Shown in pieces: positions 16,721-25,200 of a stretch of DNA of 64,000 nucleotides. This DNA comes from Mycobacterium sp. Z3061 (lineage in GTDB: Bacteria > Actinomycetota > Actinomycetes > Mycobacteriales > Mycobacteriaceae), in contig NZ_CP134062.1 of assembly GCF_031583025.1 (NCBI RefSeq), positions 5,863,234 through 5,927,233 of the forward strand, given 5' to 3'. Made by a program: the position numbers and the translations under genes. Positions within the stretch are counted from its first letter, which is position 1, and every line of letters begins with the position of its first letter. A model generated the notes under the pieces. The model saw only the letters and a program-made list of their open reading frames with translations. It ran no database searches and was not told the DNA's origin.

Positions 16721-17995
16721 ATGACCACCGCCGACGTTGCGATCAGCACCGTCGCGTGGCCGGGTTACCCACCCCGACTGCTCGCCGAGGGCCGCGAGGA
16801 TCTGGCGGCCTACCGCGAACGGGGTGGCTACCGACTGCTGGGCGACGCCGATGAACTGCTCGCCGATGTCGACGCCAGCGGACTGCTGGGCCGTGGCGGT
16901 GCGGCGTTCCCGCTCGCGGTGAAACTGCGGGCGGTACGGGCCAACGGGCGCTCGGGCGCCCCGGTCGTCGTCGCGAACGGCGAAGAGGGTGAGCCCGCTT
17001 CGGTCAAGGACCGGTGGCTGTTGCGCAACCGACCCCACCTGGTGCTTGACGGGCTGCGCCTGGCTGCGGCACTCGTAGGTGCCCCGCGCGCTTATGTGTT
17101 TGTCTCTGACGCGGATTCGGCGCGCAGTGTCGAGTCCGCACTGGGGGAAGTCGACACTCGCGATGTCAGCATCGAGGTGTTCCCGGTGCAGCCGGGCTAC
17201 GTGGCCGGCGAGGAAACCGCGGCCGTGCAGGCCATCAACGGCGGACCGGCCAAACCGACCGACAAGCCGCCGCGTCCCTTCGAATCCGGGGTCGACGGGC
17301 GTCCGACGCTGGTGAGCAACGTCGAGACGCTGGCCAACTTGGCGTATATCCACGGCCACGGCTCGGCGGTGTTCCGCTCGCAGGGCACGGCACAGTCGCC
17401 GGGGACCTTCCTGGCCACCATCACCGGCGGCGGCGCGGGGGCCGTTCTCTACGAAATTCCGCATGGCTTGCCGTTTACCGAACTGCTTGCCCGGCATGGC
17501 GTTTCACCTGCAAAGGTACGCGGTGTCCTGATGGGAGGCTACTTCGCCGGGCTGGTCAACCGGCGGGTGCTGGACACCACTCTGGATCATGAGACGATTC
17601 GGGGCATCGGCAGCGGATTGGGCTGCGGCGCAATATCGTTGATCACCGACGAGTGCCCGGTCGCGGTCGCGGCAGCGGTCGCGGCATATTTCGACCGGGA
17701 GAACGCCGGGCAGTGCGGTTCGTGCTTCAACGGCACCGCGGCGATGGCCGCCGCCGCCGCAGCGCTGCGCGACGGTGTGGCGACCACCGAGGATCTCGAC
17801 CGTTTGAAGCGCTGGTCGGTGGTGCTCCGGGGCCGTGGCGCCTGCGGCACGCTGGACGCCGCCTGCAACGTCGCGGCCACCCTGCTCGAGGAGTTTCCCG
17901 ACGAGGTGGGGCGCCATCTCGATGGAACCTGTCCGGACTGCAGTCGCGGCGCATATCGCGCCGAGCGCCCCTACGAAGCCATCGGGGGATCATGA
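16721..17995 (+). CDS. NuoF-like NADH:ferredoxin oxidoreductase candidate
   Basis: 424-residue relative of the 51-kDa subunit of complex I. It shows LLGRGGAAFP and NGEEGEPASVKD (FMN/NADH site), a soluble ligand-binding beta-grasp region, and a C-terminal cluster region. The canonical CxxCxxC reads C332-GS-C335-FN-G338, so the third Cys is Gly; Cys375 could be the fourth ligand. An extra CPDC lies at 404-407. It overlaps the next ferredoxin (ATGA) and has no other complex I genes beside it. I infer an NADH dehydrogenase that feeds that ferredoxin and through it a P450. Confidence 0.82.
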   Translation: MTTADVAISTVAWPGYPPRLLAEGREDLAAYRERGGYRLLGDADELLADVDASGLLGRGGAAFPLAVKLRAVRANGRSGAPVVVANGEEGEPASVKDRWLLRNRPHLVLDGLRLAAALVGAPRAYVFVSDADSARSVESALGEVDTRDVSIEVFPVQPGYVAGEETAAVQAINGGPAKPTDKPPRPFESGVDGRPTLVSNVETLANLAYIHGHGSAVFRSQGTAQSPGTFLATITGGGAGAVLYEIPHGLPFTELLARHGVSPAKVRGVLMGGYFAGLVNRRVLDTTLDHETIRGIGSGLGCGAISLITDECPVAVAAAVAAYFDRENAGQCGSCFNGTAAMAAAAAALRDGVATTEDLDRLKRWSVVLRGRGACGTLDAACNVAATLLEEFPDEVGRHLDGTCPDCSRGAYRAERPYEAIGGS

Positions 17996-18288
17996 GAATT
18001 CGTTTGGACCGCACCGTTTGCGACGGTTTCGGACTGTGCGGCAAGCACGCCCCCGGCTACTTCTCGCTCGACGACTGGGGCTACGCCTGCCTGATCGGCG
18101 ACGGCAACGTGCCGGAAGAAGACCACGACAAGGTGATGCGGGCGTTGCTGGACTGCCCAGTGCACGCCATCACCGAGATCGGCGAGCCCAAACCGAGCAT
18201 CCCGCACCCCGAACTGCACGACGAAGACGACCCCGCCTCGCACGTGAAAACCGAGGACAACGAAGCGGAGTGGGGATTCATCCGTTGA
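17992..18288 (+). CDS. [3Fe-4S] ferredoxin with acidic tail
   Basis: 98-residue ferredoxin with C-DGFGL-C and a later DCPVHAI, the three-cysteine P450 ferredoxin pattern, with Phe as the variable residue. It is about 35 residues longer than its relatives here; the extra C-terminal tail is acidic (HDEDDPASH...EDNEAEWGFIR). It overlaps the NuoF-like gene upstream and the DUF35-thiolase downstream by 4 bp each. The fixed linkage to NuoF suggests it is that enzyme's electron acceptor. Confidence 0.9.
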   Translation: MRIRLDRTVCDGFGLCGKHAPGYFSLDDWGYACLIGDGNVPEEDHDKVMRALLDCPVHAITEIGEPKPSIPHPELHDEDDPASHVKTEDNEAEWGFIR

Positions 18289-19949
18289 CCGGCAAGTCAG
18301 CTGCACCGGGACGTCCGCTGCCCCAGCTCACGGATGAGAACGAGTTCTTCTGGAAAGCCGGCGCTGACAACGTATTACGTTTCCAGGAGTGCCGGGGCTG
18401 TCGGTCGCTGATCCACCCGCCCGCGCCGGTGTGCCGCTACTGCCGCGGTCGCGACATCGGCGTGCGCGAGGTTTCGGGCCGTGCGACCCTCGCCGGCTTC
18501 ACGGTCAACTACCGGTTCAGCGTGCCGGGAATGCCGGCGCCGTACGTCATCGCAGAGGTGGCCATCGTCGAGGATCCCCGAGTTCGGTTGACCACCAACA
18601 TCATCGACTCCGATCCCGAAGAACTGGAACTCGGTCAGACCGTCGAGGTGGTGTTCGACCAGATCGAGGACGTGTGGCTGCCGTTGTTCCGCCCCGTCCC
18701 GGACGCTGAGCCTTCGCCGCTGCCCGAGGACGAGATCGCGCCGGAACGTTTCGGCGAGTACGTCCGCCCGATGCTGACCACGGAGAAGTTCGAGGACAAG
18801 GTCGCGCTGACCGGCATCGGCATGTCGCCGATCGGTCGCCGTCAGATGGTGCCCGCCCTGTCGCTGACCGTGCAGGCCTGTGAGGCCGCGATCGCCGATG
18901 CCGGCCTGACTTTCGCCGACATCGACGGCCTGTCCACCTACCCCGGAGGCGGCAACTTCGGCGGCTTCGGCGAAGGCGGCGTCACCGCACTGGAAGCGGC
19001 CCTGGGTATCCGGCCGACCTGGCACAACGGCGGCATGGAGACCTTCGGTCCGGGCGGTTCGGTGATCGCGGCGATGCTGGCGGTCTCGGCCGGCCTGGCT
19101 CGTCACGTGCTGTGCTTCCGGACGCTATGGGAAGCCACCTTCAACGAGCTGATGAAGCAGGGCAAGATCGTTCCGTCCGGCGGGCGCACCACGAGTTGGC
19201 AGTGGCCGTTCGGGGCGACTTCCGCCGCACACACGCTGGCGCTCAACGCGCAGCGGCACTTCCATCGCTACGGCACTACGAAAGAGACGCTGGGCTGGAT
19301 CGCGCTGAATCAACGCGCCAACGCCGCCCTCAACCCGACCGCCGTCTATCGCGACCCGATGACGATGGAGGACTACCTGAACGCGCGGCCCATCACCACA
19401 CCGTTCGGCCTCTACGACTGCGACGTCCCCTGCGATGGCGCGATCGCCGTCATCGTCTCCGCCGTCGACGCCGCCCGAGACCTGGCCAAGCCGCCCGTCC
19501 TGGTCGAGGCGGTGGGAACGCAGATCATCGAGCGCATCGACTGGGATCAGAGCACGCTCACTCACGAACCGCAGGTGCTGGGCCAGTCGGCGCATCTGTG
19601 GACGCGCACCTCACTGCGTCCCGGCGACGTTGACGTCGCCGAACTCTACGACGGGTTCACCATGAACTGTCTCTCGTGGATCGAGGCGCTCGGCTTCTGC
19701 GGCATCGGCGAGGCGCGCGAGTTCCTGGACGGCGGCAAGAACATCGCCCGCGACGGCGTCATACCGCTGAACACCCACGGCGGGCAGCTGTCGCACGGCC
19801 GCACCCACGGCATGGGCCTGCTGCACGAAGCGGTCACGCAGCTGCGCGGCGACGCCGGCGAGCGGCAGGTCGCCGGGGCCCGCGTCGGGGTGGTCAGCAG
19901 CGGTGGTCTGACGCCCAGCGGCGTCATTCTGTTGCGGGCGGACACATGA
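18285..19949 (+). CDS. DUF35 (OB-fold) fused to SCP2-type thiolase, Ltp2-like
   Basis: 554-residue fusion. Residues 25-140 are a DUF35 domain: a zinc ribbon C36-RG-C39...C50-RY-C53, then an OB fold. Residues 160-554 are a thiolase/SCP2 domain with LYDGFTMNCLSW and NTHGGQLSHGRTHGMG. In steroid side-chain breakdown, ChsH2 (MaoC-DUF35) and Ltp2 pair as an aldolase that cleaves beta-hydroxyacyl-CoA. Here both halves are in one chain, so I infer a single-polypeptide retro-aldolase without thiolase Cys chemistry. The TTG start at 18285 overlaps the ferredoxin stop. Confidence 0.87.
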   Translation: MTGKSAAPGRPLPQLTDENEFFWKAGADNVLRFQECRGCRSLIHPPAPVCRYCRGRDIGVREVSGRATLAGFTVNYRFSVPGMPAPYVIAEVAIVEDPRVRLTTNIIDSDPEELELGQTVEVVFDQIEDVWLPLFRPVPDAEPSPLPEDEIAPERFGEYVRPMLTTEKFEDKVALTGIGMSPIGRRQMVPALSLTVQACEAAIADAGLTFADIDGLSTYPGGGNFGGFGEGGVTALEAALGIRPTWHNGGMETFGPGGSVIAAMLAVSAGLARHVLCFRTLWEATFNELMKQGKIVPSGGRTTSWQWPFGATSAAHTLALNAQRHFHRYGTTKETLGWIALNQRANAALNPTAVYRDPMTMEDYLNARPITTPFGLYDCDVPCDGAIAVIVSAVDAARDLAKPPVLVEAVGTQIIERIDWDQSTLTHEPQVLGQSAHLWTRTSLRPGDVDVAELYDGFTMNCLSWIEALGFCGIGEAREFLDGGKNIARDGVIPLNTHGGQLSHGRTHGMGLLHEAVTQLRGDAGERQVAGARVGVVSSGGLTPSGVILLRADT

Positions 19950-20827
19950 CCGCCCCCCGCCCACGCGTGGTGATTGCCGACGGTGTGCCCATGTCCGGCG
20001 TGATCGCCGAGGCCGACGAGCCCAAAGCAGTGATCGTGGCGATCCACGGCGGCGGCACCACCGCCGCGTATTTCGACTGCCCGGGGCACCCCGAGTTGTC
20101 GTTGCTGCGGCTCGGCGCGGCGCTGGGTTATACGGTGATCGCGATCGACCGGCCGGGGCACGGAAGTTCGGCCCCGTACCCGGAGGCGGTGCAGACCCCG
20201 GAGCAGCGCGTCGACCTCGCATACGGCGCCGTCGAACGAATTCTCGGTGAGCGATCACGCGGTGCGGGATTGTTCTTGCTGGGCCATTCCGGCGGCTGCG
20301 AGTTGGCGACCCGGATGGCTGCCGACGACCGGGGTGCCGCGTTGCTGGGCCTGGAACTGGGTGGCACCGGAAGGCGCTATCACGACGTCGCCAAGGAGAT
20401 CATGAAGGCGGCGGCCGTCAAGGAGCGTCCGCCCGGCACCCGCGAGCTGCTGTGGGAGCCGATGCGCCTGTACCCGCCCGACATCCTGCGCGGGGTCACG
20501 AATTCGTCGACGTCCCCGCCTTACGAGCGAGACGTAGCCGTGAATTGGCCACACCGCTACTTCCCCGAACTCGCACCTGCGGTGCGGGTCCCGGTGCGGT
20601 TCACCATCGGCGAGCACGACCGGGTTTACCGGGGCGACGACCATAACCTCGCCGAAATCGCCCAAATGTTCTCTCAGGCATCGCGTTTCACCAGCAACCG
20701 GTTTCCCGAGGCGGGGCACAACCTCAGCCTCGGACTCAACGCCGCCGACTACCACCGCACCGTGTTCGCGTTCGTCGACGAATGCGCGGCGGCGGATGGC
20801 GCCTCACGGTCGGCGGAAGACCGGTGA
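19946..20827 (+). CDS. Alpha/beta-fold hydrolase
   Basis: 293-residue hydrolase with oxyanion motif HGGG, nucleophile FLLGHSGGCE, acid in GEHDRVY and His in EAGHNLSLG, so the full triad is visible. IAIDRPGHGSS precedes the lid. ATG at 19946 overlaps the DUF35-thiolase stop (ATGA), placing it last in the operon. It may cleave an ester or thioester made by the preceding steps; substrate unknown. Confidence 0.88.
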   Translation: MTAPRPRVVIADGVPMSGVIAEADEPKAVIVAIHGGGTTAAYFDCPGHPELSLLRLGAALGYTVIAIDRPGHGSSAPYPEAVQTPEQRVDLAYGAVERILGERSRGAGLFLLGHSGGCELATRMAADDRGAALLGLELGGTGRRYHDVAKEIMKAAAVKERPPGTRELLWEPMRLYPPDILRGVTNSSTSPPYERDVAVNWPHRYFPELAPAVRVPVRFTIGEHDRVYRGDDHNLAEIAQMFSQASRFTSNRFPEAGHNLSLGLNAADYHRTVFAFVDECAAADGASRSAEDR

Positions 20828-20870
20828 AAAGGGGACCTTGTGCTTCTTTTCGCCGCACCCGGAAGCCGCT

Positions 20871-20908
20871 ACCGTTAGGGTTACAGTCAGGCGTTCAGCT
20901 GTAACGGT
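20871..20908. promoter_or_regulatory. Nested inverted repeat before a P450-ferredoxin operon
   Basis: The right arm CTGTAACGGT (20899-20908) pairs with ACCGTTA (20871-20877) and with GTTACAG (20880-20886). The left arm looks like the same sequence carrying a 6-base insertion, GGGTTA. It lies 34 bp before the P450 ATG and is unlike the regulon A box. Confidence 0.5.
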
Positions 20909-20941
20909 GTCAGCCCGCAGCTCAGCAGCGAGGAGCGTTAT

Positions 20942-22147
20942 ATGACCAAATCGAAGGTCACCTTCGATCCGTTCTCCGAGGACTTCTTCAACGGTGCCTG
21001 GGATACGTATCGGCGCATGCAGGAAGAGGCGCCGGTGTATTACAGCGAGGAGTACGACTTCTATGCGCTGACCCGGCACGCCGACGTCGCGGCCGGCCTG
21101 AAGAACTTCCAGACCTACTCCTCGGCCTACGGTATCGACCTGTCGATGGTGCGAACTGGCAAGCCGCCGGAGCAGAAGTCGATCATCTTCATGGACCCGC
21201 CGGATCACCGCCATATGCGCAGCCTGCTCAACAAGGTCTTCACGCCGCGCGCCATCCAGTCTCAGCGGGAGATGGTCGGCGAGAAGATCGACAAGTACCT
21301 CGGCCTGGTGGACAAGGACCGATTCGATGTGGTGCAGGACTTCTCGGGGCCGTTCCCGGTCGAGGTGATCACCACGATGCTGGGAGTCCCCGAGGAGCAT
21401 GCGCAGCGGGTGCGCCACCTTATCGACGAGTCTCTGCACCGCGAGCCAGGACAGGTCGAGGTCGGCGAACGCGGCATGCAGGCGAACATCGAAACCTGGA
21501 TGCTGTATTACGAGCTCCTGCAACAACGTCGTGCCGAGCCGCGGGACGACCTGTTCACCAAGCTGATCAACGCTGAGATCGAGCGCGAAGACGGCCAGAT
21601 GACCAAGCTCGACGACATCGAGATAGCCGGATTCGCAACGTTACTGGGCGGAGCCGGCGCCGAGACGGTGACCAAGCTGGTGGGCAATGCGCCGGTGGTG
21701 TTCGCGCGGTTTCCCGAGCAGTGGCAGAAGCTGCTCGACGACCGCAGCAAAATCCCTGCCGCGGTGGAGGAACTGTTGCGCTACGAGGCGCCGTCCCAAT
21801 ACCAGGTGCGCTGCTCGCTGAAAGACGTTGAACTGCATGGCGTGACGATCCCGGCCATGAAACCGGTGTTCCTGATCAACGCCGCGGCCAACCGCGACCC
21901 GGCCGCCTGGACCAATCCCGACGAGTTCGACATCGACCGGGACCGGCATGAGGCGCTGAATCTCAGCTTCGGCTACGGAATTCACAGCTGCCTCGGCGCG
22001 GCGCTGGCCCGCATGGAGAGCGTGATCGCGCTGGAGAAACTGCTCGACTTCATGCCGCGCTATGAGGTGGACTGGGAGAATTGCAACCGCGTGCATATGC
22101 AGAATGTCGCGGGATGGAAGAACGTTCCAGTAAAGGTGCTGCCATGA
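20942..22147 (+). CDS. Cytochrome P450
   Basis: 401-residue soluble P450. I-helix LLGGAGAETVTKL (Glu-Thr acid-alcohol pair), EELLRYEAP (ExxR) and haem loop NLSFGYGIHSCLG with Cys350. ATG at 20942 follows GAGGAG. The stop overlaps the ATG of a ferredoxin (ATGA), so the pair is made together and very likely works together. The promoter carries a nested dyad rather than the regulon A palindrome, so it may be separately controlled. CYP family not assigned. Confidence 0.94.
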   Translation: MTKSKVTFDPFSEDFFNGAWDTYRRMQEEAPVYYSEEYDFYALTRHADVAAGLKNFQTYSSAYGIDLSMVRTGKPPEQKSIIFMDPPDHRHMRSLLNKVFTPRAIQSQREMVGEKIDKYLGLVDKDRFDVVQDFSGPFPVEVITTMLGVPEEHAQRVRHLIDESLHREPGQVEVGERGMQANIETWMLYYELLQQRRAEPRDDLFTKLINAEIEREDGQMTKLDDIEIAGFATLLGGAGAETVTKLVGNAPVVFARFPEQWQKLLDDRSKIPAAVEELLRYEAPSQYQVRCSLKDVELHGVTIPAMKPVFLINAAANRDPAAWTNPDEFDIDRDRHEALNLSFGYGIHSCLGAALARMESVIALEKLLDFMPRYEVDWENCNRVHMQNVAGWKNVPVKVLP

Positions 22148-22332
22148 GAATCGAAGTTGACTGGGATCTGTGCGAGAGCAACGCCGTGTGCATGGGCATC
22201 GCACCCGACGTGTTCCTGCTCGGTGACGACGACATGTTGACCGTCCTGCAGCCAGAGGTCACACCCGAGAACGAGGAACTGGTTCGCGAAGCGGTGCGGC
22301 AGTGCCCGCGCCAGGCGATATCCATCGTCTAG
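22144..22332 (+). CDS. [3Fe-4S] ferredoxin (P450 partner)
   Basis: 62-residue ferredoxin with C-ESNAV-C and QCPRQAI; the variable residue is Asn. It starts at ATG 22144 overlapping the P450 stop, so it is the dedicated electron donor by position. A hairpin follows between this gene and a convergent ferredoxin. Confidence 0.92.
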   Translation: MRIEVDWDLCESNAVCMGIAPDVFLLGDDDMLTVLQPEVTPENEELVREAVRQCPRQAISIV

Positions 22333-22348
22333 CAGCAGGCGCTGCGCC

Positions 22349-22406
22349 CCGAGCGTGAACTGACGGTGGACTGACGCCGAAATTTCCGCCCTCAGTTCAC
22401 GTTCGG
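22349..22406. terminator. Hairpin family 2, copy 1 (bidirectional terminator)
   Basis: 15-bp arms at 22349-22363 and 22392-22406 (CCGAGCGTGAACTGA against its near-complement, one G-T pair). It lies between two convergent ferredoxin genes. Relatives occur at 26.4 and 59.3 kb. Confidence 0.75.
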
Positions 22407-22432
22407 CGACGGTCTTCGCGGCTGCGGAACCG

Positions 22433-22621
22433 TCAGCGTTCTTTGATCGCCTGCTCCGGACAGCACTCGATAGCCTCGCGGGTGGCCGCCTCGAATGCTG
22501 TTGGAACGTCGCCGGATATCGCCTCGGCATAGCCGTCGTCGGTGAGACTGAAGACTTCCGGGCACAGCGTCAGGCACATGCCGTGGCCGCGGCATGTCCC
22601 GTCATCCACCCAAACTTTCAT
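22433..22621 (-). CDS. [3Fe-4S] ferredoxin (P450 partner)
   Basis: 62-residue ferredoxin with C-RGHGM-C, His as the variable residue, then LTLCPEVF and ECCPEQAI. There is an extra Cys at the position where relatives have Ala (for example IAPDVF), and a CC pair at the third ligand, so a fourth ligand is available on paper. It overlaps the upstream P450 stop by 4 bp and is expected to serve it. Confidence 0.91.
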   Translation of the reverse strand: MKVWVDDGTCRGHGMCLTLCPEVFSLTDDGYAEAISGDVPTAFEAATREAIECCPEQAIKER

Positions 22622-23904
22622 ACCGGCGCAAATTCCAGGTGCAACTCGGTCAGGCCACGCAGGATGTACGTCGGAACGTATTGGTAGCGGCGGTCATTCG
22701 CCGGCCCGTGCTCCCGCTCATCGAGCCTGATGCCCGATGTCCTGTCTAGCAGACGCTCGAGCGCGACCCTGGTTTCGGCCCGCGCCAGCGGCGCGCCGGG
22801 GCAACTGTGAATGCCCCGACCGAACGACAGATGCTGACGTGCGTTCTTACGGGCCGGGTCGAAGGTGGCGGGGTCGTCGAAGCGGCGCGGGTCGCGGTTG
22901 GCGGCCGCCTGCAGGATCATCACCGTGGTGCCGGCCGGAAGGTCGACCCCACCGACGCTGACGGGAACCCGGTTCAGGCGGAAGTCTCCCTTGACCGGGC
23001 TCTCGACCCGCAGCGCCTCCTCTATGAAGTTGGGGATCAGGCTGCGGTCCCGGCGCAGTTGCTGCTGGATGTCAGGACGCTCCGCCAGGATCTGCAACGC
23101 CGCGCCCAGCAACCGCACGGTGGTCTCCTGCCCCGCCGAGAAGACATTGCTGGCGACGCGGGCCACGTCTTCGATCTCCGGTATCGAGCCGTCCGGGTAG
23201 GTCGCGGTGGCCAGGCCGGTCAGCACGTCGTCGCGGGGTTCGCTGCGGCGGTCACGAACGTAGTCCGAAAACAGGCCGTAGAGGAACTCCAGCGGACTGT
23301 GCGCGAGTGCTTCCTTGCCGGTGCCCCCGATGCCGCCACCCGAGTGCTGGCGGATGCCCTTGACGAAGGAATCGCGATCCTCCATCGGCACACCCAGCAG
23401 GTCGGCGATCACCAGCAGCGTGAACGGACCGGCGAATCCCCTGATGAACTCACCCTTACCCGGTGCCAGGAACTCGTCGAGCACCTGATCGGCGAGCGCC
23501 CACATGGCGTCCTCGTTCTCCTTGAGCCGCTTCGGGGTGATCAGCCGCATCAACAGGGAGCGGTGATTGGTGTGGGTGGGCGGGTCGAGGGTGGGCAGCT
23601 GGTCGCTGAACGGCAACTCGTCACGGTGCTGCTCGATCAGTTCGGTGACGTCGTCGCCTTCCAGAGGCACCGGGAATCCTGGGAACGGACCGGTCACCGA
23701 CGTGCACGACGACCACGTCTTGGCGTCGTTGAGCACCGCGCAGGCTTCTTCCCAGCCCGTCACCATGGTGACGCCGTGGTGCGGTTCCCGGGTTACCGGA
23801 CACTGCTGCCGCAGCGCCTCGTAGTAGGGGTAGGGATCCTCGACAAGCTGGCGGTCGCGGAAGAAATCCAGTTCGGTGAAATCATCCACCATGTCTTGCT
23901 CCAT
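22618..23904 (-). CDS. Cytochrome P450
   Basis: 428-residue P450 with I-helix VFSAGQETT, EEALRVESP (ExxR) and haem loop HLSFGRGIHSCPG with Cys368. I chose ATG 23904 because GGAG lies 6 nt upstream; a longer reading to 23937 would run through the operator-like palindrome. The next gene downstream is its ferredoxin (ATGA overlap). The sequence RYQYVPTYILRGLTELHLEF closes the fold normally. CYP family not assigned. Confidence 0.93.
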   Translation of the reverse strand: MEQDMVDDFTELDFFRDRQLVEDPYPYYEALRQQCPVTREPHHGVTMVTGWEEACAVLNDAKTWSSCTSVTGPFPGFPVPLEGDDVTELIEQHRDELPFSDQLPTLDPPTHTNHRSLLMRLITPKRLKENEDAMWALADQVLDEFLAPGKGEFIRGFAGPFTLLVIADLLGVPMEDRDSFVKGIRQHSGGGIGGTGKEALAHSPLEFLYGLFSDYVRDRRSEPRDDVLTGLATATYPDGSIPEIEDVARVASNVFSAGQETTVRLLGAALQILAERPDIQQQLRRDRSLIPNFIEEALRVESPVKGDFRLNRVPVSVGGVDLPAGTTVMILQAAANRDPRRFDDPATFDPARKNARQHLSFGRGIHSCPGAPLARAETRVALERLLDRTSGIRLDEREHGPANDRRYQYVPTYILRGLTELHLEFAPV

Positions 23905-23920
23905 TCGAATCTCCGCCTGC

Positions 23921-23935
23921 GAGAATATGCCTCTC
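23921..23935. promoter_or_regulatory. Operator-like palindrome, regulon A copy 5 (two mismatches)
   Basis: GAGAAT-ATG-CCTCTC: perfect left arm, two bases off in the right arm. It lies 17 bp upstream of the P450 start. A weaker box GAGTAT-TAC-ATTTCC lies at 23942-23956, centre 21 bp away, the same spacing seen near 6.05 and 44.1 kb. Confidence 0.5.
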
Positions 23936-23987
23936 ACATATGAGTATTACATTTCCATAGGACGTCCCGGACCGCAACGTCGCGTGG

Positions 23988-24491
23988 TCAGGCCGGCAGC
24001 AGATCCGCGGCGACCGACCGGCCCGCCATCAATCCGCTGCGGAACGTCTCAACGTTTGCGACCGACTCGGCCGGCACCGCCGCGGCGGCCAGCGCCTTCG
24101 CTTTGAAGGTCTGGGCGGCCATGCTCAACCGGTGCTTAACCCGTCCCACGCTGTCATCCAGCTCAGCGGGCCAGGTGGTGCCCCAGAGCGTGACTTCGGT
24201 GACGCCGTGGTCGAGGGCCTGCAACACCCCGGCCCGCACCCGCGGGTCCGAGCCCAGCAGGTCAGCGGCGGCGGCCAGGGCCTGGGGTCGCGGATGGGTC
24301 CCCACCGACGCCAGCACGGACTCCAGGTCGAGAGTCTTGGCGCCCAGGATGTGCAGGGGCCGGTCGTCGGGGTGGTCGGTGAGCAGGACCGTGACATCCC
24401 AGCCCGCCATCGACCGGTCGAAGAGCCATCCGCCGGCGAACGTCACCACGTCGACCACGCTGGACGCCACGACGTCGAGCCGGTATCTCAT
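23988..24491 (-). CDS. Hypothetical protein downstream of TetR
   Basis: 167 residues starting MRYRLDVVASSVVDVVTFAGGWLFDRSMAGWDVTVLL. I do not recognise a named family. It has a helical C-terminus (VKHRLSMAAQTFKAKALAAAA) and no clear export signal. ATG at 24491 overlaps the TetR stop (ATGA), so it is co-translated with that regulator. A role as a partner or co-sensor of the TetR protein is only a guess. Confidence 0.75.
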   Translation of the reverse strand: MRYRLDVVASSVVDVVTFAGGWLFDRSMAGWDVTVLLTDHPDDRPLHILGAKTLDLESVLASVGTHPRPQALAAAADLLGSDPRVRAGVLQALDHGVTEVTLWGTTWPAELDDSVGRVKHRLSMAAQTFKAKALAAAAVPAESVANVETFRSGLMAGRSVAADLLPA

Positions 24492-25102
24492 GTCGCGCTC
24501 GTCGGAGTGGGTGGAGAGAAGTCGCGCGCCAGCGTCTCCGCGTACTCCTTGAACACCTCGGCCAGGGGTATCGAAGGATCGAGTAGCCATGTCATTTCCA
24601 TTCCGTGGATGAAGGCGAGAATCTCCACTGCCTTGACGGCGGGGTCTATGTCGGCGCGATAGCGGCCCGCGGCCTGGCCTCGGCGGATGCCGGCGGCGAC
24701 GATCTCGGTGGCGGCCCGTTGCCGGTTCACCAGGCGGTCGTGCAGCGGGGCGTCCGGTGCGATGTTCTCCACCAGCAGCACCGTGAAGGTGCCGAGCAAC
24801 TCGGGCTGCCGGCTGAAGCGGTCGGCCACCTGAGCGATCTCGCCCAGCAGATCACCGCCGCGGTCGGAGTGGGTGTCGTCGTCGAGGTCGCGCGCATCCA
24901 GCACCGCGTGCAGCAGTTGCTCTTTGGACTCGAAATGATGCAACAGACCCGCGGGGGTCACCCCCGCCTCGCGGGCGATCTGCGCGAGCGTCGTACTGCG
25001 CCAGCCGTTTCGCGACAACAACCGCTGCGCCACCTCGAGGATCCGCTGTTTGCGGTCTTCACCTTTGGCGAGAAGCGTCTCGTACGGACGTACGTCGGGC
25101 AC
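24488..25102 (-). CDS. TetR family transcriptional regulator
   Basis: 204-residue one-domain repressor type. The N-terminal helix-turn-helix is RILEVAQRLLSRNGWRSTTL, then AQIAREAGVTPAGLLHHFESKEQLL, followed by a helical ligand-binding domain. I chose GTG 25102, preceded by AGGA at 5 nt; a longer reading from TTG 25138 would begin inside the palindrome. A 10-bp-arm inverted repeat at 25133-25164 lies just upstream and is probably its own operator. It is co-transcribed with the hypothetical gene that follows. The ligand is unknown. Confidence 0.92.
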   Translation of the reverse strand: MPDVRPYETLLAKGEDRKQRILEVAQRLLSRNGWRSTTLAQIAREAGVTPAGLLHHFESKEQLLHAVLDARDLDDDTHSDRGGDLLGEIAQVADRFSRQPELLGTFTVLLVENIAPDAPLHDRLVNRQRAATEIVAAGIRRGQAAGRYRADIDPAVKAVEILAFIHGMEMTWLLDPSIPLAEVFKEYAETLARDFSPPTPTSAT

Positions 25103-25132
25103 CGAATTCCTCGTCGAACCGTCGCGGATGGG

Positions 25133-25164
25133 AACCAACCTAGTGAATACACAGTAGGTTGGTT
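25133..25164. promoter_or_regulatory. Likely autoregulatory operator of the TetR at 25102
   Basis: Perfect 10-bp arms AACCAACCTA and TAGGTTGGTT separated by 12 bp, 31 bp upstream of the chosen TetR start. I saw no second copy in the window, so it is probably specific to this regulator. Confidence 0.7.
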
Positions 25165-25200
25165 TGCGGCACGTGACAAGGGGGGCTCAGGTGCCGTCTT

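Noticed and set aside
22807-23943. A 378-codon plus-strand frame
   Set aside because: It is antisense to a P450 whose haem and ExxR motifs are intact; composition is shadow-like.
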